64,000 nucleotides of DNA from CBEUVQ01 sp965546615 (GTDB lineage Bacteria; Bacillota; Desulfotomaculia; Desulfotomaculales; Desulfohalotomaculaceae), in the NCBI GenBank assembly GCA_965546615.1, contig CBEUVQ010000001.1, forward strand, positions 1-64,000, written 5' to 3'. Shown piece after piece: positions 9,506 through 17,398 of the stretch. The first letter of the stretch is position 1. Every line of letters starts with the position of its first letter. Position numbers and translations under genes: made by a program. The notes under the pieces are model-generated. The model made no database searches. It worked only from the letters and a program-made list of their open reading frames with translations, and was not told the DNA's origin.

Positions 9506-10102
9506 TTACATTCTTATTAACAACGGTATCAGTATCGGCACTAACGCCGTTAAAATTGAGCCGTTAATAAAAGAAACCACCGCAGTATCAGCATCCGTGG
9601 ATTTAGAAATAATCGGCAGTGTAGTATCCATGCTTGTTGCCCCGGCGGGGGCAATTGCACTGTATTTTCCGATATATTTGGCGATAAGCGGAATTGTCAA
9701 AAACGCAATTAATTCTCGGGCCACATTGGTAATAAATGCAAGAGCCCCCAGTTCCACTGAATATATTTTTGCCAGCAGCACACCGGATAAGCTGTACCAG
9801 CCAAAACCCGCTCCTACCGCTGCCGACTCATTGATCGGCATGCCAATGGCAGCTCCCACGGCAACTGCCCCCACAATACTGCCAACCGCCACTAACAGCG
9901 GCACCAGGATTATTCGCCAACCCATTTTCCAAAGACGCATCCATACTTCTTTTTGCTGTCCCAAATCAATACCTACACCCAACAGCAGCACAAACAGCGC
10001 CGCTGTTGTTAAAGAATCTAAGTGACCAACAAATTCCTGCGGCACTGCCCAATAGCCCAAAGCTACACCAACCGCTACCGACCCAAGTACTAACCAAGTC
10101 AC
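9506..10102 (-). CDS. lysO: LysO family lysine exporter, C-terminal part
   Basis: 198-residue membrane protein matching the C-terminal two thirds of LysO (YbjE, DUF340), which exports L-lysine and its analogues. Conserved features: LLLGVGIDLG, AAVGAGFGWYSLSGVLL, the ITNVARELIAF motif and a PAGATSMDTTLP segment near residue 153. It starts at GTG 10102, overlapping the stop of the N-terminal partner gene in a GTGA junction, so translation is probably coupled. Together the two products have the length of a single-chain LysO (about 303 residues). Two-gene LysO arrangements are known in Firmicutes, so this is not a disruption. No lysine riboswitch is visible upstream. Confidence 0.87.
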   Translation of the reverse strand: MTWLVLGSVAVGVALGYWAVPQEFVGHLDSLTTAALFVLLLGVGIDLGQQKEVWMRLWKMGWRIILVPLLVAVGSIVGAVAVGAAIGMPINESAAVGAGFGWYSLSGVLLAKIYSVELGALAFITNVARELIAFLTIPLIAKYIGKYSAIAPAGATSMDTTLPIISKSTDADTAVVSFINGSILTALVPILIPLLIRM

Positions 10103-10416
10103 TGCTTTTCACCCACTTTATTTGAATGATCGGTAAGTGAGTAATTCGGCAGCCCTTTTGCAATAAATGCTTCTGCCGATTTCACCAGCAAAACGCTCAT
10201 CAGTACGCCGCCGGCTGCCAGCAAAAAGGCCTGCCAACCCATCTTGGCAAAATCTTTTAAAATTTGTTCATTCGCGCCAAGCTGGGCACCCATAATCACC
10301 AATAAAAATATCAGTCCAAACAGCATTACTTTGGAAGTGACTTTTTGATTTTTCGGCATTAAGTTAAAATGGCCGATAACAAACCCCGTCACAACCGCCA
10401 GCAAAACTACACCCAT
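10099..10416 (-). CDS. LysO family transporter, N-terminal part
   Basis: 105-residue membrane protein with about three helices, corresponding to the N-terminal DUF340 segment of LysO (GHFNLMPKN near residue 19, then LVIMGAQLGAN near residue 42). It is presumed to pair with the C-terminal gene that overlaps it by 4 bases. I prefer ATG 10416 over 10464 because GGAGTGA lies 7 bases upstream of it; the longer form would add a non-conserved polar start. Divergent from the CoA-binding protein gene across a 137-base gap. Confidence 0.8.
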   Translation of the reverse strand: MGVVLLAVVTGFVIGHFNLMPKNQKVTSKVMLFGLIFLLVIMGAQLGANEQILKDFAKMGWQAFLLAAGGVLMSVLLVKSAEAFIAKGLPNYSLTDHSNKVGEKQ

Positions 10417-10553
10417 TTGCTTTATCACTCCAACATAATAAAAATCACCATTAAAGTATATCATTTTTTTTGCAAATATTTAAAGCCTCTTTACTAAACT
10501 GCTGTCGTTTTTGATATATTATATTAAGGAATAATTTCCAAGGAGGTTAAACT

Positions 10554-10976
10554 ATGTTTCAAAATCCTACAGATCAGCAGCTGAAAGAATTACTGCAAAA
10601 AGCTCACACTATTGCCATTGTAGGGCTTTCAGATAAACCTGACCGCGACAGCAACAGAGTTGCTGTTTACCTTCAGCAGCAGGGGTATAAAATTATCCCG
10701 GTTAATCCCAAACTTGATTCAGTATTGGGTGAAAAAGCTTATAAAAAAGTCAGCGACATACCGGAACCGGTAGACATCGTTGACGTATTCAGAAGGAGTA
10801 TTGATACCCCGCCGGTTGTTGAAGATGCTGTCAGCAAAAAACCGGCTGCCGTTTGGCTGCAGCTTGGTATTCAAAATGATGACGCAGCGAAAATCGCTGC
10901 AGAAAATAACATCACTATAGTGATGAACCGCTGCATTAAAATTGACCACGCCAACCTTTTGGGGAGTAAACAGTGA
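10554..10976 (+). CDS. CoA-binding domain protein (YccU-like)
   Basis: 140-residue Rossmann-fold protein of the CoA_binding_2 family. The nucleotide-binding start is IAIVGLSDKPDRDSNRVA (about residue 21), followed by YKIIPVNP and the conserved AAVWLQLGIQND; the C-terminal VMNRCIKIDH is typical. Members bind CoA in crystal structures, but the physiological role is not settled. A strong AAGGAGG site precedes ATG 10554. It overlaps nth by a GTGA junction and forms an operon with nth and trmL. Confidence 0.88.
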   Translation: MFQNPTDQQLKELLQKAHTIAIVGLSDKPDRDSNRVAVYLQQQGYKIIPVNPKLDSVLGEKAYKKVSDIPEPVDIVDVFRRSIDTPPVVEDAVSKKPAAVWLQLGIQNDDAAKIAAENNITIVMNRCIKIDHANLLGSKQ

Positions 10977-11611
10977 CCGTTCATCAAAACAGGGCAGAAG
11001 AAATTGTTGAAGCACTGCAAAAGGCTTATCCGCATGCCAAGTGTGGGTTAAATCACCAAAATCCTTTTCAGCTGCTGATTGCCACCATTTTAAGTGCCCA
11101 GTGTACCGATAAAAGAGTAAACATCATTACCGAAAAACTGTTTCAAAACTACGCCGCACCGGAAGATTTTGCCCGCTTGACACCGGATAAATTGGCAGAA
11201 GAAATTAAGGGGTGCGGTTTACACCGCAATAAAAGCAGGGCAATTATAGAAACCTGTCGTATTTTATTAGATAAACATCGGGGTGAAGTACCGCAAAACC
11301 GCAAAGATTTAGAAGCGCTGCCAGGTGTGGGGCGTAAAACAGCAGGAGTGGTTTTAGGGGTAGGATTTGGACAAGCAGCACTGCCGGTAGATACTCACGT
11401 TCACCGCGTATCTCACCGCTTAGGGTTGGCAAGCGGCAAAACTCCCGAAACAACTGAACAGGAATTAATGCAGTGCTTAAAAAAGGAAGTATGGCAGCAG
11501 GCTCACCACTTATTTATCGCCCACGGCCGGGAAACATGCACTGCCCGGAACCCCAAATGCAGCAGCTGCCCGGTAGAAGAATTTTGTTTAAAGAAGGAAG
11601 AGGAAACTTAA
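10973..11611 (+). CDS. nth: Endonuclease III (DNA glycosylase/AP lyase)
   Basis: Base-excision repair glycosylase removing oxidised pyrimidines and cleaving the abasic site. 212 residues. The helix-hairpin-helix LPGVGRKTAGVV (about residue 114) contains the catalytic Lys, and PVDTHVHRV (about 138) the catalytic Asp. The iron-sulfur cluster motif C-x6-C-x2-C-x5-C is complete at about residues 187-203. It starts at GTG 10973 inside the end of the preceding gene and abuts trmL with no gap, so the three genes are co-translated. Confidence 0.97.
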   Translation: MTVHQNRAEEIVEALQKAYPHAKCGLNHQNPFQLLIATILSAQCTDKRVNIITEKLFQNYAAPEDFARLTPDKLAEEIKGCGLHRNKSRAIIETCRILLDKHRGEVPQNRKDLEALPGVGRKTAGVVLGVGFGQAALPVDTHVHRVSHRLGLASGKTPETTEQELMQCLKKEVWQQAHHLFIAHGRETCTARNPKCSSCPVEEFCLKKEEET

Positions 11612-12070
11612 ATGCACATTGTTTTAGTGGAGCCGGAAATACCGGCTAATACCGGAAACATCTCCCGCACTTGTGCTGTAACAGGAACATCTCTGCACCT
11701 GGTTAAACCGCTGGGATTTTCCACCGATGATCGTTATTTAAAACGTGCGGGATTGGATTATTGGCATTTGCTGGATCTGCACTATCATGAAAACTTTGCT
11801 GAACTGCAGCAAAAGTATCCGCAGGGAAGGTTTTGGTATGTAACAACCAAGGGAAAACAAACTTATACCGAGCCTCACTATCAGCCGGATGACTTCTTGG
11901 TATTCGGCAAAGAAACGGCCGGACTGCCGAAAGAGCTTTTAGCGGCTAACGCTGATTACTGCATCAGAATACCGATGATTAATGATGCCCGCTCACTTAA
12001 TTTATCCAACTCGGCAGCAATTGTTTTATACGAAGCGCTGCGCCAGCAGAAATTCACAGGCCTGGAATAA
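11612..12070 (+). CDS. trmL: tRNA (cytidine/uridine-34-2'-O)-methyltransferase
   Basis: SPOUT-class methyltransferase that 2'-O-methylates the wobble base of leucine tRNAs using S-adenosylmethionine. 152 residues, the usual length for TrmL. Motifs: EPEIPANTGNISRTC near residue 7, LVKPLGF, DYWHLLD, then the knot residues VFGKETAGLPKEL (about 100) and IPMINDARSLNLSNSAAI (about 120). The ATG directly follows the nth stop codon. The gene ends within an inverted repeat that may end the operon. Confidence 0.95.
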   Translation: MHIVLVEPEIPANTGNISRTCAVTGTSLHLVKPLGFSTDDRYLKRAGLDYWHLLDLHYHENFAELQQKYPQGRFWYVTTKGKQTYTEPHYQPDDFLVFGKETAGLPKELLAANADYCIRIPMINDARSLNLSNSAAIVLYEALRQQKFTGLE

Positions 12071-12093
12071 AGGGATCCCCTTTATCCAGGCCT
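12058..12093 (+). terminator. Possible terminator of the nth-trmL operon
   Basis: A long near-perfect inverted repeat (12058-12074 with 12078-12093, one mismatch or bulge) overlaps the trmL stop codon. The downstream T run is weak (TTGTTATCACTTT), so efficiency is uncertain; it may also insulate the convergent transporter gene. Confidence 0.55.
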
Positions 12094-12103
12094 TGTTATC
12101 ACT

Positions 12104-13612
12104 TTAAGGTATTAACGCCGGCACCCCTAACAGCGGCCAAACAGTAACCGAGAAGAGTCCGATCAATAATACCGCAATAATGGTAAACGGTATGCCCAAA
12201 AAGAAGAACTGACCGAGAGTAAACTGCTTAGATTGATAAGCAATAGCGTTTGGTGCCGCGCCCACCAGCAGCATAAAGGGAAGCGCAGCGGCTGCTAAAG
12301 CAGAATACATAATCAGGTAAGGATTAACACCCAAGTATTCGGCAATAACCAGCGCAACCGGCAGGGTGATGGAAATAGCTGCAACGTTCATAATAAAGTT
12401 GGTCAAAACAATTACCAAAAATGAAATAGCCAATACAAATACAAACCAAGGGGCGTCTTTAAACATTCCCAACCAGTGCACCGCCATCCACTGAGCGGCT
12501 CCGGTTTCCCAAAGGCAAATGCCGATACTCATTGCACCGCTGAACAGCAGAACTATATTCCACGGAACACTTTTTTCCAAATCTTCTACTGTAAATGTTT
12601 TTGTTAAGAACATAATAATTACCGCCACTAAAATCGGTACAGTGCGTCCCATCGGCTCCAAAGCGGGAACAAAGCTCTGCAGCGCCAATACAGTAACTAC
12701 TGACAATGCCAGTACAGCAACGAATATTTCTTTCTTGGTAAGCGGGCCCATTTGTGCATAAACTTCCTGAGCCTTTTCTTTTAAACCGTGAATCCTTTTC
12801 TTTTCCGGACGGAAGAAAACAAACGCCAGCAAAAGCCAAATAATTAATGTCATAACTAAGCCAAACGGACCCATTACTTTAGTTACTTCTGTAAATTTAA
12901 CATAGTTGCCGGTAAACTCTTGGAAAAAGCCTGCCGCTACTGCCGTCCGGGCGGCACCCAGCATGGTAATCATACTGCCGGCGCCGGCAGCATACGCCAT
13001 TCCGATAAACATAGCCTTACCAAATTTGCTGGGCTTTTCATCTTCATCATACATTTTTAAAATTACCATCATCAGCGGAAACATTGTTGCCGCCACTGCA
13101 GTGTGAGCCATCACTAAAGTAAGAGCAACGGTAACTAAAAATACACCCAACAGAATTTTTCTGCTGTCTTCTCCTACCACCGTCAGCATTTTAAATGCCA
13201 AGCGGTTGGTCAAACCTACTTTGGTAAAAGCAATACCCAACATTAATGAACCTAAAATAAATAATACCGAAGGGTCCATAAAATTACCGAATGCTTCTTT
13301 TGCCGGTCTAATTAAAAAGGCAGCCTGCATTACTCCGATTAAAATACTGGTAACACCGATCGGTATTACTTCAAAAACCCACCAGATACCTGCCAACAAA
13401 AACAACCCGATTGCCAACTGCCCTTCTCTGGATAGCTGGAAAACGTTTCCCATCGGATCAACAGCCGGGCTTAATTGCGGCAGAAAGTAAAATAGTGCAA
13501 ACAGGCCTAAGCCAACTGTGATTGCCGAAATCCGTTTCCAATCCACAGAAGTTTTCTGCAGTTCAATAGTTTTGGCAGCGGATGATGCTTTTGCGGTGTT
13601 AACAGACACCAT
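12104..13612 (-). CDS. DASS/SLC13 family sodium:anion symporter
   Basis: Polytopic membrane transporter of 502 residues. It has the divalent anion:Na+ symporter fold: WWVFEVIPIGVTSIL near residue 76, AHTAVAATMFPLMM, the loop GSMITMLGAARTAVAAG and, in the second half, LTNFIMNVAAISITLPVA near residue 409 followed by PFMLLVGAAPNAIAY. These correspond to the paired SNT/SNxx-like substrate and sodium sites, but the first Ser-Asn-Thr is degenerate here (AHTAVAA and GAARTAV). Substrate may be a dicarboxylate, tricarboxylate or sulfate. ATG 13612 is chosen because AAGGGG lies 5 bases upstream. The long upstream region carries two promoter-like sites. Confidence 0.87.
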   Translation of the reverse strand: MVSVNTAKASSAAKTIELQKTSVDWKRISAITVGLGLFALFYFLPQLSPAVDPMGNVFQLSREGQLAIGLFLLAGIWWVFEVIPIGVTSILIGVMQAAFLIRPAKEAFGNFMDPSVLFILGSLMLGIAFTKVGLTNRLAFKMLTVVGEDSRKILLGVFLVTVALTLVMAHTAVAATMFPLMMVILKMYDEDEKPSKFGKAMFIGMAYAAGAGSMITMLGAARTAVAAGFFQEFTGNYVKFTEVTKVMGPFGLVMTLIIWLLLAFVFFRPEKKRIHGLKEKAQEVYAQMGPLTKKEIFVAVLALSVVTVLALQSFVPALEPMGRTVPILVAVIIMFLTKTFTVEDLEKSVPWNIVLLFSGAMSIGICLWETGAAQWMAVHWLGMFKDAPWFVFVLAISFLVIVLTNFIMNVAAISITLPVALVIAEYLGVNPYLIMYSALAAAALPFMLLVGAAPNAIAYQSKQFTLGQFFFLGIPFTIIAVLLIGLFSVTVWPLLGVPALIP

Positions 13613-13637
13613 ACTCACCCCTTATATCTACGAATTG

Positions 13638-13667
13638 ACTATACAACTTGTGTACAAGTGAAATCAA
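13638..13667 (-). promoter_or_regulatory. Proximal promoter of the DASS transporter with dyad in the spacer
   Basis: On the minus strand TTGATT (13662-13667) and TATAGT (13638-13643) are 18 bases apart. The spacer holds the dyad ACTTGT-2-ACAAGT (13646-13651, 13654-13659), and a related CACTT/ACAAGG element lies just upstream (13670-13683). A start near 13631 would leave a short leader with the ribosome binding site. Confidence 0.55.
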
Positions 13668-13844
13668 TCACTTTACAAGGTGCTCTTTACCCATTCGCTT
13701 TAATGTAAATATGCTGCTTTTTACGAATATTACCTGCTAATAAAGGTGCTTATTGAAACCAACAACAGATAATCTTGCCAGGCATTCCCCCTTTAGCTGT
13801 CTTTTTTAACAAACGCTTGTGTAAAAAGTAACTATCTTGGTTAA

Positions 13845-13873
13845 ATTATATTATGCATTTTTCAGTTTGACAA
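13845..13873 (-). promoter_or_regulatory. Distal sigma-A type promoter upstream of the DASS transporter
   Basis: TTGTCA (13868-13873) and TATAAT (13845-13850) on the minus strand with a 17-base spacer. A 6-bp inverted repeat TGACAA/TTGTCA (13868-13873, 13879-13884) overlaps the -35 box. Transcription from here would give a leader of about 225 bases. In 13684-13844 I see no recognisable RNA element. Confidence 0.55.
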
Positions 13874-13934
13874 CTATTTTGTCACCACAAAGACAAAAAT
13901 TTTTTCACCGCATGTGCAGTGAATTTTTAATATA

Positions 13935-13975
13935 TAAAAGAAAACCGCAGCAGAGCTAACAGCGGCGGTTTTCTT
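13935..13975 (-). terminator. Terminator of the CDF gene
   Basis: A 9-bp stem (13940-13948 with 13966-13974) overlaps the last codons and stop of the CDF gene and is followed on the minus strand by TTTTCTTTTATA. Confidence 0.7.
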
Positions 13976-14891
13976 CTTCATATTCTTTTTTACATTCACA
14001 CTTGGCAGCACACCCTTGACAGTGCACCTGCGGAGTACACGGTTCACTGTGAATAAGCACAGTGCTTTGCGGCAGCTTTTTCTGTAAGCTTTTTTCGATG
14101 TCATCACATAATTGGTGGGCAGTCAGCACACTGTAACAGCGGGGAACAACGAGATGCAGATCAATATGGCGCTGCGGCCCGGCCTTTCGCGTACGCAGCT
14201 CGTGGTACTCCACAATGCGCTCGCTGTAGCTGCTGAGCACAGTCTGAATCGCTTCTTCTTCTTCCTTCGGCAGACGGGTATCCAGTATGCTGTTTATTGA
14301 GTCGCGCATTAGTTCAAAGGCGGCTTTCAAAATCAGCAGTGCCACTATAATACCAATGATGGGGTCAATAATATGCTCACCGGTAAGCATAATCAAACCG
14401 ATGCCCACAAAAACACCCACAGATGTATACACATCTGTTCTTAAATGCCAAGCATCAGCTTCCAATGCCGGTGAATCGGTTTGCTTTGCTGTTTTCATTA
14501 ATTGAGCAGATACAAACCAGTTTACCAAACCGGATACCAACATTATGCCCAGACCTAATTCTAACGCAATAATTTCTCCATGGCCATGCCTTAGTTTTGC
14601 CACTGCATGCCACATTATTCCAACCGCCGCAGCAATGATCAGTAAAGCCTCGATAATTGCCGCTAGATTTTCAAATTTACCGTGCCCGTATTTGTGCTTT
14701 TCATCTGCCGGCTTGGCAGATTGATGTACCGACAAAAAAGCAATAATCGCTGCCAACAAATCCAATCCGGAATGAATTGCTTCCGAAATGATACTTACCG
14801 ACCCCATAAAAATACCTACCGACAATTTACCGGCAGTAAGCAGGGTGTTGGATATAATTGACAACCGGGCTGCACGCATTTTGGGGTCCAT
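13956..14891 (-). CDS. Cation diffusion facilitator (CDF) metal efflux transporter
   Basis: Six-helix proton-coupled divalent metal exporter with a cytoplasmic domain, 311 residues. Transport-site residues are in ISEAIHSGLD (H-x3-D, about residue 39-48) and ALEADAWHLRTD (D-x-x-H-x-x-x-D pattern, about residue 145-155). The cytoplasmic ferredoxin-like domain follows from about 205 (RIVEYHELRTRKAGPQRHIDLHL). Unusual is the C-terminus after the HSEPC segment: VHCQGCAAKCECKK plus a final Cys, a cysteine-rich tail that could bind metal. ATG 14891 has GGGAAG 7 bases upstream; GTG 14897 is too close to it. Metal specificity (Zn, Fe, Mn) is not determined. Confidence 0.92.
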   Translation of the reverse strand: MDPKMRAARLSIISNTLLTAGKLSVGIFMGSVSIISEAIHSGLDLLAAIIAFLSVHQSAKPADEKHKYGHGKFENLAAIIEALLIIAAAVGIMWHAVAKLRHGHGEIIALELGLGIMLVSGLVNWFVSAQLMKTAKQTDSPALEADAWHLRTDVYTSVGVFVGIGLIMLTGEHIIDPIIGIIVALLILKAAFELMRDSINSILDTRLPKEEEEAIQTVLSSYSERIVEYHELRTRKAGPQRHIDLHLVVPRCYSVLTAHQLCDDIEKSLQKKLPQSTVLIHSEPCTPQVHCQGCAAKCECKKEYEEENRRC

Positions 14892-15012
14892 TTTCACACT
14901 TCCCGTTTATATTTAATAATATTATATTACACTTTCAGGCAGTCCTTTACAAAAATATTTATTAATAAATATTAAAATATATTTGATAATGATTTTAATT
15001 TGCATTATCGCC

Positions 15013-15042
15013 GACAAAAAAGAAGCTCATGTTTGAGCTTCT
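15013..15042 (-). terminator. Terminator of the secreted-protein gene
   Basis: A 9-bp stem (15021-15029 with 15034-15042) with a 4-base loop overlaps the stop codon and is followed on the minus strand by six T. Confidence 0.85.
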
Positions 15043-15788
15043 CAAAAAAGCTGTTTTGCCAACACAAATTTTTCCCCGTCAAATAAATAAACAGTTGTCG
15101 TCGTTGCAGAATCCCCTTTGGGCGTCACCCCGTCCCGTTCCAATTGGCAGGCCGTTTCCCATACATAAAGCTGTTCACTTTCAGCATCAAACTGATAACT
15201 GCCGATTTTTTTATAGAACGTTCCACCCAACATTACTGAATGCTCAAGCAAAGTACCCTGCCAGGCTTCTACAAAATTACCGTCTTTTAGGTATACAAGG
15301 TGGGCATTAAAAATGTCCACTCCGGTACCCCCTGTACGGGTAACCAGCTTAAACAGTTTTTTGCCGCCTATATTTATAGGATTTGTAAAATCCCATTCTT
15401 CTACTTTCCACCCTTTTTCTGTTATTAATTTATACTGCCCGCCGGAATCTTTATCAAAGATAAAAAAATTCCCCAAATGCACCGCCCCATCAATTTTTGC
15501 CGCTATTTCCCAATCAGCATCATCATCTATATTAACAAAGCGGTATGAAAGGCCGTCAAAGTAATATGCATTGCTTTCTGTTCCCTGTTCCCGAATCATT
15601 GCTTCAATTTGTTTTTGGGAAAACGGCTGCTTAATTGAAAGTAGGCTGCCGTTTATTATCTGTGGGGCGGCATCAGATTTTATCTCTTGACCGTTTACAA
15701 TTACTTTAGTAGTAGTGTCGGCAAAAACCGGCGAAGTAAAGGCAGCAAGCAGCAGCACAGCGGCAGCAGTAATTATCCGTATCTTCAT
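15042..15788 (-). CDS. Secreted protein of unknown function
   Basis: 248 residues with a typical signal peptide (MKIRIITAAAVLLLAAFTSP, cleavage probably after VFA near residue 24). The first mature segment, KVIVNGQEIKSDAAPQIINGSLL, resembles the opening of copper amine oxidase N-terminal/stalk domains found in Clostridia surface proteins, but only that opening is present. The remainder (FDGLSYRFVNIDDDADWEIAAKI and later beta-rich repeats) resembles FG-GAP/VCBS-like sequences with an acidic Ca-binding-like DDD cluster; this is inference. ATG 15788 has AGAGG 8 bases upstream and gives the correct signal peptide; the longer 15836 start does not. Confidence 0.75.
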   Translation of the reverse strand: MKIRIITAAAVLLLAAFTSPVFADTTTKVIVNGQEIKSDAAPQIINGSLLSIKQPFSQKQIEAMIREQGTESNAYYFDGLSYRFVNIDDDADWEIAAKIDGAVHLGNFFIFDKDSGGQYKLITEKGWKVEEWDFTNPINIGGKKLFKLVTRTGGTGVDIFNAHLVYLKDGNFVEAWQGTLLEHSVMLGGTFYKKIGSYQFDAESEQLYVWETACQLERDGVTPKGDSATTTTVYLFDGEKFVLAKQLF

Positions 15789-15882
15789 TTCCAAAACCTC
15801 TTTTAAAACTTTTTGTCCACAAAAATATAGCTCCACTCAAATTTCTTGTCAATATAAATTAGTTATACAAGGCTTTAAAGCC

Positions 15883-15935
15883 TTCAAAAAATTGCACATG
15901 CCCTGCAGAATTAACAAACAAGTTCCGCAGGGCAT
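15883..15935 (-). terminator. Terminator of the glycine cleavage operon
   Basis: Stem TGCCCTGC (15899-15906) with GCAGGGCA (15927-15934), followed on the minus strand by ATTTTTT. It lies 15 bases past the gcvPB stop. Confidence 0.8.
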
Positions 15936-15949
15936 AGTACAGATGATTT

Positions 15950-17398
15950 TTAATCTTGGTATTTTAATACCGGGTGTCGGGCGGCAGTTACTTCGTCCAA
16001 CCGTCCGATCGGGGTGCTGTGGGGTGCTGATTTCACCATTTCGGGATTGTCTGCCGCTTCCTGCAGAATGTTAATCACACCGGCGGCAAAATTATCAAGC
16101 GTTTCTTTGCTTTCTGTTTCCGTCGGTTCCATCATCATTACTTCATCAAAAATCAGCGGGAAGTAGATTGTCGGCGGGTGGTAACCGTAATCCAGCATGC
16201 GCTTGGCAATGTCTAAGGTGTGCACCCCTTTTTCTTTGAAACCGGCAGGGGGCTGGCAGACGAATTCGTGCATGCAGGGACGCTTAACGGGAATTCTCAA
16301 CTTGTCACTGAGTAAATGCATCAGGTAGTTGGCATTTAACACAGCGTGTTCACTTACCGCTTTCAAGCCTTCCGCACCCTGCGACAAAATGTAAGTATAC
16401 GCTTTAACTACTACGCCAAAATTGCCGTAGAAGCCATGCATTTTACCGATAGACAGCGGACGGTTATAATCCAAGCGGTATTTGTCGTTCTCTTTAACCA
16501 CCAGCGGCTTGGGCAAAAATGCTTCCAGCTCGCCCTTTACGCCTACCGGGCCGCTTCCCGGTCCGCCGCCGCCATGCGGTGTGGCAAAGGTTTTATGCAG
16601 GTTTAAGTGTACAACATCAAAACCCATGTCGCCGGGGCGGGTAATGCCCATAATGGCATTCATATTCGCTCCGTCATAGTACAATAAGCCGCCGGCATCA
16701 TGAATGATTTGGGCAATTTCTATAATGTTTTCTTCAAATAATCCAACGGTACTGGGATTAGTTAACATCAGTGCCGCTGTATCTTGATCCACTGCTTTGC
16801 GCAGCGCTTCGATATCAACATTGCCGCGCTCGTCAGACTTAACCTGCACCACTTTAAACCCTGCTAATGCCGCAGTTGCCGGGTTAGTGCCATGTGCGGT
16901 GTCAGGCACAATTACTTTGGTGCGATTTTCCCCTTTGTGCTTTAAATAAGCTTTAATAATCAGCATGCCGGTAAGCTCACCGTGAGCACCGGCAGCAGGC
17001 TGCAGAGTAACTGCATCCATTCCGGTGATTTCCGCTAAATATTCTTGGGTGTTGTACATTAACTCCAGTGCACCCTGTACGGTTTCTTCCGGCTGATACG
17101 GGTGCAGCTGAGTAAAGCCGGGCATGCCGGCGGCATCTTCACAAATCTTGGGATTATACTTCATAGTACACGACCCCAGCGGGTAAAATCCCACATCGAC
17201 GCCGTAATTCATTCTGGAAAGCCTGGTAAAATGGCGCACAACATCCAGTTCGCTCACTTCCGGCAGTTTTGGCCGGTCAGCACGCACTAAATCAGCCGGC
17301 AGCATTTCCGCCAAAGGTGCTTCCGGTACATCATTTGCAGGCAGCAGTACACCTTCACGTCCGGGCTGCGACAGTTCAAAAATCAGTTTTTCCGTCAT
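15950..17398 (-). CDS. gcvPB: Glycine dehydrogenase (decarboxylating) subunit 2
   Basis: PLP-binding subunit of the P-protein, which decarboxylates glycine and passes the aminomethyl group to lipoylated GcvH. 482 residues. The PLP lysine is in [16 protein letters not shown] (about residue 270), and the preceding [21 protein letters not shown] and [10 protein letters not shown] segments are characteristic. The fused P-protein found in other bacteria is split here into PA and PB. The gene overlaps gcvPA by 4 bases (ATGA) and is last in the operon controlled by the glycine riboswitch. Confidence 0.97.
   Translation of the reverse strand: MTEKLIFELSQPGREGVLLPANDVPEAPLAEMLPADLVRADRPKLPEVSELDVVRHFTRLSRMNYGVDVGFYPLGSCTMKYNPKICEDAAGMPGFTQLHPYQPEETVQGALELMYNTQEYLAEITGMDAVTLQPAAGAHGELTGMLIIKAYLKHKGENRTKVIVPDTAHGTNPATAALAGFKVVQVKSDERGNVDIEALRKAVDQDTAALMLTNPSTVGLFEENIIEIAQIIHDAGGLLYYDGANMNAIMGITRPGDMGFDVVHLNLHKTFATPHGGGGPGSGPVGVKGELEAFLPKPLVVKENDKYRLDYNRPLSIGKMHGFYGNFGVVVKAYTYILSQGAEGLKAVSEHAVLNANYLMHLLSDKLRIPVKRPCMHEFVCQPPAGFKEKGVHTLDIAKRMLDYGYHPPTIYFPLIFDEVMMMEPTETESKETLDNFAAGVINILQEAADNPEMVKSAPHSTPIGRLDEVTAARHPVLKYQD

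Noticed and set aside
9506..10416. LysO as a frameshifted pseudogene
   Set aside because: The GTGA overlap, full-length halves and known two-gene LysO systems favour two functional genes.
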